Part shown: in pieces, positions 22,898-30,040 of the stretch | Position numbering within the stretch: position 1 is the stretch's first letter | How the letters are laid out: each line of letters starts with the position of its first letter | DNA from: DASXMR01 sp036495525 | GTDB lineage: Bacteria > Actinomycetota > Actinomycetes > Streptosporangiales > Streptosporangiaceae | Assembly: GCA_036495525.1 (NCBI GenBank) | Contig: DASXMR010000122.1 | Location: 1-33,810 of the forward strand | Reading direction: 5' to 3' | Length of the DNA: 33,810 nucleotides | The notes under the pieces: generated by a model | What the model was told of the DNA's origin: nothing | Seen by the model: the letters and a program-made list of their open reading frames with translations, nothing else | Databases searched by the model: none | Translations under genes and position numbers: made by a program

Positions 22898-23647
22898 GTG
22901 ACCGCGGCGATCCAGATCACCGACGTGACGAAGCGTTATCAGGGCGGGCAGGCGGCGGTGGACGACGCTAACCTGCAGGTCGGTCGCGGCGAGGCGGTGG
23001 CCATCATGGGGCCGTCGGGCAGCGGGAAATCGACGCTGCTCAACCTCATCGCCGGGCTCGACCGCCCGACCAGCGGGACCGTGACCGTGTCCGGCGAGCG
23101 GATCGACCGGCTGAGCGAGAGCGGTCTGGCCAGGTTCCGGCGCCGGCGCATCGGCATCATCTTCCAGTTCTTCAACCTGATCGACGATCTGACCGTGCTA
23201 GACAACGTCCTGCTGCCCGGCCAGCTGATCGGGACGCCACGGCGGCGCGCCCTGATCAGGGCCGGCGAGCTGCTCTCCTCGCTCCGGCTCGAGAAGGTGC
23301 GGCAGGCCAGCCCGGCCCGCCTGTCGGGTGGCGAGCGGCAGCGGGTGGCGATCGCCAGGGCGCTGATGAACGAGCCCGAGATACTGCTGGCCGACGAGCC
23401 GACCGGGGCGCTGGATACCGGCACCGGCCAGGAGATCGGCCAGCTCCTGCGCGACCTGCACCGAGGCGGCCTGACGCTCGTGCTGGTCACGCACAGCCCG
23501 GAGCTGGCGGCCGGCATCGCGAGTCGCACCGTGCGGATGACGGACGGCAGGCTCGCCGCCGGCGTGACCGCGCGCGGTGAGGCCGGCCAGCTGAGCGGCG
23601 CCAGCGGTGCCGGCGGCATGACCAGCGCCAGCGGAGTGCGCAGGTGA
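22898..23647 (+). CDS. ABC transporter ATPase, MacB/LolD type
   Basis: 249-aa nucleotide-binding subunit pairing with the FtsX permease that follows. Walker A GPSGSGKST (38-46), Q-loop at FQFFN (90-94), signature LSGGERQ (142-148), Walker B ILLADEPTG (162-170) and the H-loop His in VTHSPE. The FQFFNLIDDLTVLDNV segment is typical of the MacB/LolD/FtsE branch, which drives mechanotransmission rather than substrate pumping through the membrane. The GTG at 22898 is preferred. A GTG at 22877 lies inside the operator arm and would have no ribosome-binding site, whereas AGAGAGA (22885-22891) suits 22898. The stop overlaps the permease start (GTGA). Regulation by the promoter-overlapping palindrome is inferred. 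Confidence 0.94.
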   Translation: MTAAIQITDVTKRYQGGQAAVDDANLQVGRGEAVAIMGPSGSGKSTLLNLIAGLDRPTSGTVTVSGERIDRLSESGLARFRRRRIGIIFQFFNLIDDLTVLDNVLLPGQLIGTPRRRALIRAGELLSSLRLEKVRQASPARLSGGERQRVAIARALMNEPEILLADEPTGALDTGTGQEIGQLLRDLHRGGLTLVLVTHSPELAAGIASRTVRMTDGRLAAGVTARGEAGQLSGASGAGGMTSASGVRR

Positions 23648-25977
23648 GCGCGCGAGCTATCCGGCGGGCAGCGACAGGCCGCGGGCCGAGCCGGCTGGTG
23701 CAGAGCGGCGTGATCTTCCTCGTGCTGCTGGCGTCGGCCGCCGCCACCACGGTCAGCGTGGCGCTGCTCGCGGTCGACGCGTACGCGCCATTCCAGCGCG
23801 CGTTCGAGGCGAGGCACGGCGCGCACGTCGTGGCCGGCATCGACCCGGCGCAGGCCACGGCAGCCCAGCTCGCCGCGACAGCTCACCTGCCCGGGGTCAG
23901 CCAGGCCGCCGGGCCGTTCCCGACGGCCAGCGCGACGCTCAGCCGCCGCGGCGGCCAGCTCGGGACCGTCACGGCCGCCGGGCGGTCATCGCCTGGCAGC
24001 CCCGTCGACCACCTCGTGCTCACCCACGGCCGGTGGGCAGGCCGGCCTGGTGAGGTCGTGCTCGCCAGCGACCTGGGCGAAGGCCCTGGCCGGGCCGTCA
24101 GCCTCCCGCTCGGCACCAAGATCACCGTCACCTCGGCACCGGGCCGGCCGACGCTCACCCTGGTCGGGATCGCCCAGTCGATTACCGACACGGCAGGCGC
24201 CTGGGTGGTGCCAGCCCAGATCCCGGCGCTGCGCACCGCCGCGGCGCCCGCGTCGGCGCAGATGCTCTACCGGTTCGCGCGCGCCGGCACCGCCGCGCAA
24301 GTACGCGCCGACGTCGCCGCCGTCACCGGAGCGCTGCCTGCCGGGGCCGTCGCCGGCACCTCGTCATGGCTCAGCACGCGGGCCAGCGCCAATGCGAACA
24401 GCTCGATCCTGGCGCCGTTCATCAACGCGTTCGCGATCATGGGCCTGGTCATGTCGGTGCTGATCGTGGCCAACGTCATCAGCGGCACGGTGGTGGCTGG
24501 CTACCGCCGGATCGGCGTGCTCAAGAGCATCGGGCTCACCCCGGCGCAGGTGGCCGCCGCGTACGTCATCAGGGCGGCGATACCGGCGCTGGCGGGGAGC
24601 CTCATCGGGGTCGCCCTCGGTCACCTGATCGCGGGACCGGTGCTTGGCCAGTCGGCGACGGTCTACGGCGTCGGCACCCAGTCCATCCCGCCGTGGGTCG
24701 ACATCGTGACGCTGCTCGGGCTGTGCGGGCTGACCGGGCTGGCCGCCCTGCTGCCCGCGCTGCGTGCTGGCCGGCTCAGCGCCACGGCGGCCATCGCGAC
24801 CGGGCAGGCCCCGCCGCCTGGCCGCGGTCAGGGCGCGCACCGGCTGCTGAGCAGGGTCGCTCTGCCCCGGCCGGTGACCATGGGCCTGGCCGCCCCGTTC
24901 GCTCGGCGCGCCCAGGCAATGGTCACGCTGGCGGCCGTCCTGGTCGGCGCGACCGCCGTGATCTTCGCGGTCGGCCTGGATGCCTCGCTGGCCAGGGCGT
25001 CCAGCGGGGTGTCAAGCACCGCTCCCGGCCAGGTCCAGGTCATCACGATGGACACCCCGGCCTTCAGCAGCGGCCAGCAGCGCACGGCGGCGTCCGCTAT
25101 CCAGGCCCAGGGCGGAACCGCGCACTATGTGGCGGAGGCGGCTCCCACCATCGGGGTATCCGGCCTCACCCGCGAGGTGAATGCCCTGGCCTTCCGCGGC
25201 AGCGCTGCCTGGACCGGCTACGACATGGTCACCGGGCACTGGTATCGCGGTGCGGGCGAGGCTGACGTCAATACCTCGTTCCTCACCCAGACCGGCCTGG
25301 CGGTGGGCGACAGCGTCCCGCTGAGCGTCGGCGGCCGGCCAGTGACTGTGCGCATCGTCGGCGAGGTCTTCGACCCGGACAATCCCACCCTGCTCGCCAG
25401 CTGGCAGACGCTCGGCGGGAGAGCGGCCGGCCTGACCGTCGATCAGTACGACATCGGCCCGCGGCCCGGCGTGCACCCTGACCAGTACGCCAGCGCGCTG
25501 AACCACTCCCTCGGCCGCAGCTACGGCACGTCGGTCACGGGCCTGTCCGGCTTCTTCGGGGTCGCCACGTCACTGATCGCGATCCTCACCTTGATGGTCG
25601 CCGTCGTGGCCGGGCTCGGAGTGCTGAACACCGTGCTCCTCGGCACCAGGCAGCGCATTCACGAGCTCGGCGTGTTCAAGGCCATCGGCATGACGCCGCG
25701 GCAGATGATCAGCATGGTGCTGTGCTGGGTCGCGGTCCCGGCGCTGGCGGCGGTGCTACTTGCCCTGCCCGCGGCGATCCTGCTGCACGCCGCCACTCTC
25801 CGGGCGATGGCGCACGCGGCCGGCACCGGCCTGCCCGCCAGCTTCAGCCATGTGTTCCCGCCATCAAGGCTGGCCTTGCTGGCGCTGGCCGGGCTGGTCA
25901 TCGCGGCAGCCGGGGCACTGCTGCCGGCCAGCGGCGCGGCGAGGTCGGCGACCGTCGGCGCGCTGCGCGCGGAATGA
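23644..25977 (+). CDS. FtsX-like ABC permease with two FtsX domains
   Basis: 777-aa permease with about eight membrane helices: 21-44, 262-286, 310-330, 352-374, 426-446, 640-665, 688-714, 742-762. Two large extracytosolic regions lie between (45-255 and 447-635). Each half has the FtsX signature after its helix: RRIGVLKSIGLTPAQV (288-303) and RIHELGVFKAIGMTPRQM (671-688). This is the fused arrangement seen in actinobacterial exporters of lipids, lipoproteins or peptides and in peptide-antibiotic resistance pumps. GTG start overlapping the ATPase stop by 4 nt gives translational coupling. A hairpin (26023-26059) follows, separating it from the regulator gene. Cargo unknown. Confidence 0.93.
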   Translation: MSARAIRRAATGRGPSRLVQSGVIFLVLLASAAATTVSVALLAVDAYAPFQRAFEARHGAHVVAGIDPAQATAAQLAATAHLPGVSQAAGPFPTASATLSRRGGQLGTVTAAGRSSPGSPVDHLVLTHGRWAGRPGEVVLASDLGEGPGRAVSLPLGTKITVTSAPGRPTLTLVGIAQSITDTAGAWVVPAQIPALRTAAAPASAQMLYRFARAGTAAQVRADVAAVTGALPAGAVAGTSSWLSTRASANANSSILAPFINAFAIMGLVMSVLIVANVISGTVVAGYRRIGVLKSIGLTPAQVAAAYVIRAAIPALAGSLIGVALGHLIAGPVLGQSATVYGVGTQSIPPWVDIVTLLGLCGLTGLAALLPALRAGRLSATAAIATGQAPPPGRGQGAHRLLSRVALPRPVTMGLAAPFARRAQAMVTLAAVLVGATAVIFAVGLDASLARASSGVSSTAPGQVQVITMDTPAFSSGQQRTAASAIQAQGGTAHYVAEAAPTIGVSGLTREVNALAFRGSAAWTGYDMVTGHWYRGAGEADVNTSFLTQTGLAVGDSVPLSVGGRPVTVRIVGEVFDPDNPTLLASWQTLGGRAAGLTVDQYDIGPRPGVHPDQYASALNHSLGRSYGTSVTGLSGFFGVATSLIAILTLMVAVVAGLGVLNTVLLGTRQRIHELGVFKAIGMTPRQMISMVLCWVAVPALAAVLLALPAAILLHAATLRAMAHAAGTGLPASFSHVFPPSRLALLALAGLVIAAAGALLPASGAARSATVGALRAE

Positions 25978-26022
25978 CACGGGGAGGCTCCCGCCCGTCC
26001 GCTGCACGCGTCCGGCGCATGC

Positions 26023-26059
26023 CAGCGGCCGGGTCGCGCGGCCGGCGTACCGGCCGCTG
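26023..26059 (+). terminator. Terminator after the exporter operon
   Basis: CAGCGGCCGG (26023-26032) and CCGGCCGCTG (26050-26059) form a perfect 10-bp stem with a 17-nt loop, about 45 nt past the permease stop and before the promoter of the regulator gene. Confidence 0.6.
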
Positions 26060-26094
26060 CGACGCGCATCCGAAGGCGTGCCGCCGGTGATGCG

Positions 26095-26135
26095 TTGACC
26101 GGCTCGAGGCCATCCTGCTAACTTCTGTTAGCAGG
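26095..26135 (+). promoter_or_regulatory. Promoter and operator of the winged-helix regulator
   Basis: A -35 TTGACC (26095-26100), 18-nt spacer and -10-like TAACTT (26119-26124) are overlapped by a perfect 9-bp inverted repeat CCTGCTAAC-TTCT-GTTAGCAGG (26114-26135). The core TGCTAA-N6-TTAGCA starts 3 nt before the -10, as in the exporter promoter. Occupancy would block RNA polymerase. Confidence 0.78.
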
Positions 26136-26151
26136 TGCCAGGAAGGACGTC

Positions 26152-26493
26152 GTGGAGCTTACAGACCTGACCGGGGACGACCTGCTCCGGGTGCTGGCGA
26201 CGCTCGCCAATCCGCACCGGCTGCGAGTGGTCGCCACGCTGGCGAAGCAGCGTTCCTACGTGAGCCAGCTGGCCCGCCAGCTGGGCATCAGCCGGGCGCT
26301 GCTGCAGGTTCACCTGCGCAAGCTGGAAGCGGCCGGACTGGTCACGGCTGCCATCGAGGTCTCCGAGGACGGGAAGGCCATGAAGTTCTACGAGGTAACT
26401 CCGTTCGTGCTGGAGCTGACACCGCAGGCGATCATGGTCGCGGCGCGGACGCTGGGCGCGGACAGCGAGCTTGACGCGGAGGTCAGGTCATGA
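26152..26493 (+). CDS. Winged helix-turn-helix (ArsR-like) transcriptional regulator
   Basis: 113-aa DNA-binding protein. It opens LLRVLATLANPHRLRVVATL (ArsR-style first helices), followed by the helix-turn-helix YVSQLARQLGISRALLQVHL (36-55) and a wing (about 64-80, VTAAIEVSEDGKAMKFYEV). No Cys pair typical of metal-sensing ArsR proteins is present (no cysteine at all), so it probably senses something other than thiophilic metals, or a protein partner. GTG start at 26152 with AGGAAGG (26140-26146). Its own promoter and that of the ABC/FtsX operon share one operator, so it is the likely repressor of both. The stop overlaps the next ATG (ATGA), tying it to a small membrane protein. Confidence 0.88.
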   Translation: MELTDLTGDDLLRVLATLANPHRLRVVATLAKQRSYVSQLARQLGISRALLQVHLRKLEAAGLVTAAIEVSEDGKAMKFYEVTPFVLELTPQAIMVAARTLGADSELDAEVRS

Positions 26494-26774
26494 CACCGAG
26501 CGTGTACGCGGTGCTGTTCCTCGTGCTGGGCGCCGCGATCATATTCGCGACGTGGACTACGGCACGGCACCTCAGCGCCTCGAGACAGGCGAAGGCGGAG
26601 ATCACCGGAAGCGAGCAGTACCGTGCCATAGCCGACGAGTACCGGCGGCTGAGCGATCTGGCGATCACCGCCCAGGAGCACCTCGACCTGCGGCTCACCG
26701 ACATCAGCGTGCGGCTCGACGAGCTGCAGTCGCAGATGAAGCAGCTGCAGCACATCCTCAAGGAAGTCGAGTAA
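26490..26774 (+). CDS. Small single-pass membrane protein with coiled coil
   Basis: 94-aa protein not assigned to a named family. One transmembrane helix spans about residues 5-23 (VYAVLFLVLGAAIIFATW), followed by a long charged helix (25-94) with heptad-like leucines in LDLRLTDISVRLDELQSQMK, predicting a cytosolic coiled coil. It is translated together with the winged-helix regulator (4-nt overlap). A membrane coil co-expressed with a repressor beside an exporter could hold the regulator at the membrane or help the pump. Both ideas are inference. Confidence 0.82.
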   Translation: MTPSVYAVLFLVLGAAIIFATWTTARHLSASRQAKAEITGSEQYRAIADEYRRLSDLAITAQEHLDLRLTDISVRLDELQSQMKQLQHILKEVE

Positions 26775-26879
26775 GTACCAGCGGATCGGCTCAGCCGGGG
26801 GAGCGCCGTGCTGCCGAGCCCGGACGTCCCCTGCCCGACTCGACGATGTCCCGCGGTCGGCCAGTAGCCGGGAGCGGGC

Positions 26880-27908
26880 TCAGGGGCTGAAGCGGACTTC
26901 GCCGGTCAGGCCCGTCTTCGGCTCAAACCAGGCACCCACCATCCACGCCGACGAGGTACCGGGAACGGTGGCGATGTCGTCGCCGTCAACGCCGGCAGGC
27001 AGTGACCCGAACTGCCAGCTGTGGCCGTTCCACAGGCTAGTTCCGTCGAAACGGATGCCGGACGGGCCGAACGGAGCGAGCGGGACCAGCGGGTCGATGG
27101 CCTCCGCCGGCCGGGGGAGCCGGCGCCACTGCTTGCCATTCCAGTGCAGCGGCCGCGGAAACTGCGCGAAGGAGTTCACGATCCAGACGTTGGACGATGA
27201 AGCCGCGGCCACGCTGACCCGTCTGACAGTCCCGAGCTTCGGCAGCCGGACCCGGGACCACGATGAGCCGGCCCGGCGGTAGGCGGCGAACGCGCCCTGA
27301 TCGGCACCGCTGCGTGCCTGCGTGAAGCCGACGATCCAGAGGTTCTTCGACGAGGAACCGCTGAGCCCGGTCATGACAAAGTGCCCGGGCAGCCTGACCC
27401 TGGTCCAGCCGGATCCGTTCCAGTGGGAGAGCGGGCCGGCGCAGCCGACGCAATCAGGCGATCCGAACCAGACGCTGGAGGGCCCGAGGACCGCGAGGTC
27501 GCCTCCGGCATGAGCCGCATCAATCGGCGTGGTCTGATGCCAGCGCGACCCGTCCCAGCGGAATCCGGCTCCCGACGCGCCGACGGCGCCGAAGACCCAC
27601 ACGTCTGTGGCGGATTTCGCCCGGACGACGATCGGGATCAGGTCGCTGGCGGGCAGCGGCCTGGAACGCCAGTGCTTCCCGCCCCAGTGCAGCAGGAAGC
27701 CCTTACCATCCGGGTGGATCCCCACCGCCCAGGCATCGGTCCTGCTGACCGCAGCCACGCTCTTGAAACCGTCGCCAGGGCCGCGCCAGGTGACCCGCCA
27801 GGCAGGGAATCTGGCGGCCGGCGCGGAGACGCCTGCCACCGCGGAGCCCGCCAGCAGCGCCGAGCTGACCAGCGCGGTAACGGTCAGGATCGCAGCTCTG
27901 AGACGCAT
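26880..27908 (-). CDS. Secreted beta-propeller-like repeat protein
   Basis: 342-aa exported protein, not recognised as an enzyme. The signal peptide covers residues 1-26 (MRLRAAILTVTALVSSALLA...). The mature part is six or seven imperfect repeats built around a W-x-x-G strand and an H/R-W-x-G-x-x-W turn: DAWAVGIHPDGKGFLLHWGG, DVWVFGAVGASGAGFRWDGS, SVWFGS...LSHWNGSGW, NLWIVGF, NVWIVNSF...LHWNGKQW and SAWMVGAW. This spacing of about 45 residues is typical of propeller blades. Two Cys (PDCVGCAG) are close together in one blade. Such proteins usually bind ligands at the cell surface. Convergent with the coiled-coil gene; no operon partner. Confidence 0.82.
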   Translation of the reverse strand: MRLRAAILTVTALVSSALLAGSAVAGVSAPAARFPAWRVTWRGPGDGFKSVAAVSRTDAWAVGIHPDGKGFLLHWGGKHWRSRPLPASDLIPIVVRAKSATDVWVFGAVGASGAGFRWDGSRWHQTTPIDAAHAGGDLAVLGPSSVWFGSPDCVGCAGPLSHWNGSGWTRVRLPGHFVMTGLSGSSSKNLWIVGFTQARSGADQGAFAAYRRAGSSWSRVRLPKLGTVRRVSVAAASSSNVWIVNSFAQFPRPLHWNGKQWRRLPRPAEAIDPLVPLAPFGPSGIRFDGTSLWNGHSWQFGSLPAGVDGDDIATVPGTSSAWMVGAWFEPKTGLTGEVRFSP

Positions 27909-28147
27909 GTCAGCCCTCCGGACGCACCCGGCGGCGTGGCCGGGTTGTGCCGGATCGTAGCGGATAGGCCGGCGGCATTTCCATCACGGAACCGACCTAT
28001 TTGTCGCGCCCACCTCTGCCACGGCCCGAGGTCACCGGCCGCTGGTCCGCGGATGCCGGTGCCCGCGCTCCGCGGTGAGCGGGCAGACTGGCCGGACGGT
28101 CACCTACCGGAAGGCCGGCGTGCACAGATGGGAGCAGCGGACGGGAG

Positions 28148-28957
28148 ATGAACCTGCAGCAGATCGGAATCGGTCATCCCCGGATCCGGCAGGTGCTGGC
28201 GATCCAGAAGAACACCGCGCCAAATCCGAGAAAGCTATTCATCGCTGAAGGGCTGTGGGCCAGCAAGCTGCTGCTGAGCACGCAGACTCCCGTCGAGCTT
28301 GTGCTCTGGAGCCCGGAAGCGGCCTACGACGACCAGGCGCGCAAGGTAGCCGGCGAGCTCGCGGAAGTGGCCAGGGCCGCCTACCAGATCTCCGCGAAGA
28401 CACTGGAACGCATCTCGGAGCGGGAGCGGCCCGACGGCTTGCTGTCGATCGGCCAGCTCAGGCACTGGCAGCCCGAGGACATCAGCTTCGGCCCGTCGGC
28501 GCTCGTGGTCGTGGCCGACGGCATGCAGATCCCCGGCAACCTCGGCACGCTCATCAGGACCGCCGACGCCTGCCGCGTCGACTGCATGGTGCTGACCAAC
28601 CGCCGCACGCGCCTGACCCACCCGAAGGTCTTCCGGGCGAGCCAGGGCATGCTGCTGACGGTGCCCATGCTGGAGTTCGATCAGCCGGACGACGCCGTCA
28701 GCTGGCTCGTCCAGCATGATTTCGACGTTTACCTGGCCGACACGGAGAACGCCAGCAACTACCGCGCGGTCGACTATCGCGGCCGCCGGACAGCTCTGGT
28801 CGTCGGTGCCGAGCGCTACGGACTCCCCGGCGGGTGGTACCGGCCGGAGGTCAGCCGGGTGTTCGTTCCGATGCTCGGATCAGCGGACTCACTCAACGTC
28901 TCAGTCTCCGCCGCCGTCCTGCTCTACGAGGCCAGGGCGCAGAAAGAAGGCTGGTGA
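28148..28957 (+). CDS. SpoU/TrmH family RNA 2'-O-methyltransferase
   Basis: 269-aa SPOUT methyltransferase with an N-terminal substrate-binding domain (1-105, L30e-like, with KLFIAEGLWASKLLL) and a knotted catalytic domain (115-269). Motif 1: ADGMQIPGNLGTLIRTADA with Asn131 and Arg137. Motif 2: VVGAERYGLP (218-227). Motif 3: PMLGSADSLNVSVSAA with Asn250. The domain layout and motif spacing are like those of thiostrepton-resistance A1067 methyltransferase as well as housekeeping rRNA/tRNA enzymes, so the RNA target is open. ATG start at 28148; GGGAG directly abuts it and another GGGAG lies 13 nt upstream, so translation initiation is not ideal. Followed by a clean terminator. Confidence 0.92.
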   Translation: MNLQQIGIGHPRIRQVLAIQKNTAPNPRKLFIAEGLWASKLLLSTQTPVELVLWSPEAAYDDQARKVAGELAEVARAAYQISAKTLERISERERPDGLLSIGQLRHWQPEDISFGPSALVVVADGMQIPGNLGTLIRTADACRVDCMVLTNRRTRLTHPKVFRASQGMLLTVPMLEFDQPDDAVSWLVQHDFDVYLADTENASNYRAVDYRGRRTALVVGAERYGLPGGWYRPEVSRVFVPMLGSADSLNVSVSAAVLLYEARAQKEGW

Positions 28958-28960
28958 CCA

Positions 28961-28989
28961 GGCTCCGCGCAGTGGCCAAGCGCGGAGCC
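28961..28989. terminator. Bidirectional terminator between methyltransferase and toxin
   Basis: GGCTCCGCGC (28961-28970) and GCGCGGAGCC (28980-28989) are perfect 10-bp arms with a 9-nt loop, 4 nt after the methyltransferase stop and 61 nt from the convergent toxin stop. Confidence 0.7.
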
Positions 28990-29050
28990 GGCCGGACGGG
29001 CATGAGAGCGCACGGAAGCGAGTTCCGCCCAGGCGCCGGCGGCACCGCGG

Positions 29051-29347
29051 CTAATAAATGTCGTGGTACCCGACGGCCAGCCAGGTCAGGAGCGGCTCGC
29101 CGTCGCTGTCCGGACCGATGGTGAAGAGTGCCCGGCCGTCGGGACCGGAGAAGCTCCATGTCAGCGAGTAAACCTCGCCGATCTTGTGAATGCGGAGCCG
29201 GGTCGGCCAGGGAGCCGTGCCGCGGTGCGCGCCGGCCGCGAGGGCGGGAATCAGATGGCCGCTGACAGCCTCGGTGAAGAGCTTGCGATGTTCTCGTGGC
29301 AGTTTGGCCAGAGCCGCGTCAAACCCGGCAGTGGTCCGGTACTTCAC
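29051..29347 (-). CDS. RelE/ParE-like toxin of a type II toxin-antitoxin pair
   Basis: 98-aa small basic protein. It begins YRTTAGFDAALAKLPREHRK, the usual N-terminal helix of the RelE/ParE fold, has a central basic strand (PTRLRIHKIGEVYSLTWSF) and ends LLTWLAVGYHDIY, the family's final strand and helix cap with a terminal His-Asp-x-Tyr. RelE-type members cleave mRNA on the ribosome and ParE-type members hit gyrase; the sequence does not decide which. GTG start at 29347 overlaps the antitoxin stop (GTGA). Order antitoxin then toxin, tight coupling and small size support the pair. It terminates at the shared hairpin. Confidence 0.8.
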   Translation of the reverse strand: MKYRTTAGFDAALAKLPREHRKLFTEAVSGHLIPALAAGAHRGTAPWPTRLRIHKIGEVYSLTWSFSGPDGRALFTIGPDSDGEPLLTWLAVGYHDIY

Positions 29348-29649
29348 CCGCCCGCCTCGTCATCGATGTCGTCCAGGTGCCGGAGGAATTCCCCGTCGTC
29401 GGCGAAGGTCTGGGTGCGGCCGGCGGCAAGGTCGTCCTCTGCCTGCCGGAGCTTGTCCTGCCAGCCAGGGCTGTAGACCCAGGCGTCCTCCTCGGGGACA
29501 ATGCGGGCAAGTCGGCGGCCGTCGCGGACGAGCACCGTGGTGACATGGCCGTAGGCAGCCATATTGACCAGCTCGGGCAGGTGCTTCCGGGCTTCGGTAG
29601 TGGTCATTTCCTGGACTTCGTAGGGCAGCGGCACGGCGTTCTCGCTCAT
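29344..29649 (-). CDS. Phd/YefM-like antitoxin
   Basis: 101-aa antitoxin. The N-terminal part EMTTTEARKHLPELVNMAAY (15-34) is the ribbon-helix DNA-binding start of Phd/YefM proteins, followed by TTVLVRDGRRLARIVPEEDA. The C-terminal acidic helix (KLRQAEDDLAAGRTQTFADD, then HLDDIDDEAGG) would wrap the toxin. The ATG at 29649 is chosen because the upstream reading frame, although open, belongs to an unrelated lipoprotein remnant. It would repress its own promoter at the 9-bp repeats immediately upstream. Confidence 0.82.
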   Translation of the reverse strand: MSENAVPLPYEVQEMTTTEARKHLPELVNMAAYGHVTTVLVRDGRRLARIVPEEDAWVYSPGWQDKLRQAEDDLAAGRTQTFADDGEFLRHLDDIDDEAGG

Positions 29650-29675
29650 GTACCTAGCGTACCTCACGTACGTAG
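29649..29675. repeat. Three tandem 9-bp repeats at the antitoxin start (putative operator)
   Basis: TGTACCTAG (29649-29657), CGTACCTCA (29658-29666) and CGTACGTAG (29667-29675) give GTAC tetramers spaced exactly 9 nt apart (29650, 29659, 29668). The block contains the palindrome ACGTACGT (29666-29673). It overlaps the antitoxin ATG and is less GC-rich than its surroundings, consistent with a cooperative Phd-type binding site. Confidence 0.6.
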
Positions 29676-29910
29676 TGCCCAGGAACAGCGCCACCTTGCT
29701 ACGGCTTTCCCTGGCTACCGCCGAGACCTTGGCCGGGCACGCGCCGCGGTACGGGCCGACCGTCAGCGTCCGTCCGTCCGCGCTCACGATGGCGGTGCCG
29801 CTGTATCCGGTGTACGAAATCGCTGGCGCACCGGCGCAGCCTGATACGCCGATGCCGCAGGCGCCCGCTGCGATCCAGCTCAAGACCACCAGCACTCTGA
29901 GTCGCCGCAC
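29650..29910 (-). pseudogene. Truncated lipoprotein gene, 5' part, running in frame into the antitoxin
   Basis: GTG at 29910 with GGGAG 5 nt upstream starts RRLRVLVVLSWIAAGACGIG, then VSGCAG, a lipoprotein signal with lipobox Cys25. The mature part GRTLTVGPYRGACPAKVSAV and ARESRSKVALFLGTTY is like the N-terminal half of a secreted actinobacterial lipoprotein family I know only by pattern. The expected C-terminal half is absent. After TTYVRYARY the frame passes through the 9-bp repeats into the antitoxin ATG with no stop. I infer that insertion of the toxin-antitoxin cassette cut the gene. The missing half is not downstream of the toxin. The unbroken frame would give a 188-aa fused product. 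Confidence 0.6.
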
Positions 29911-30017
29911 AACCGCTCCCGATGGCTCTGGAGCTTCGACGGCGCTTCTGCGGCTTCGGTTCCTTCTTGACTGTCGGCCCAGCGTCCCCGGTCGGACGGC
30001 CCCTTTAGCCCGGTGCC

Positions 30018-30040
30018 CGGCTCAGAGGCCGGCTGAGCCG
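30018..30040 (-). terminator. Hairpin overlapping the stop of the second DinB-like gene
   Basis: CGGCTCA (30018-30024) and TGAGCCG (30034-30040) form a 7-bp stem with a 9-nt loop, straddling the end of the minus-strand gene. A possible weak terminator. Confidence 0.3.

Noticed and set aside
29344..29910. A genuine 188-aa lipoprotein-antitoxin fusion
   Set aside because: The antitoxin has its own ATG at the expected domain start and an operator-like repeat upstream. The fusion is more likely accidental readthrough, so it is listed as remnant plus antitoxin.
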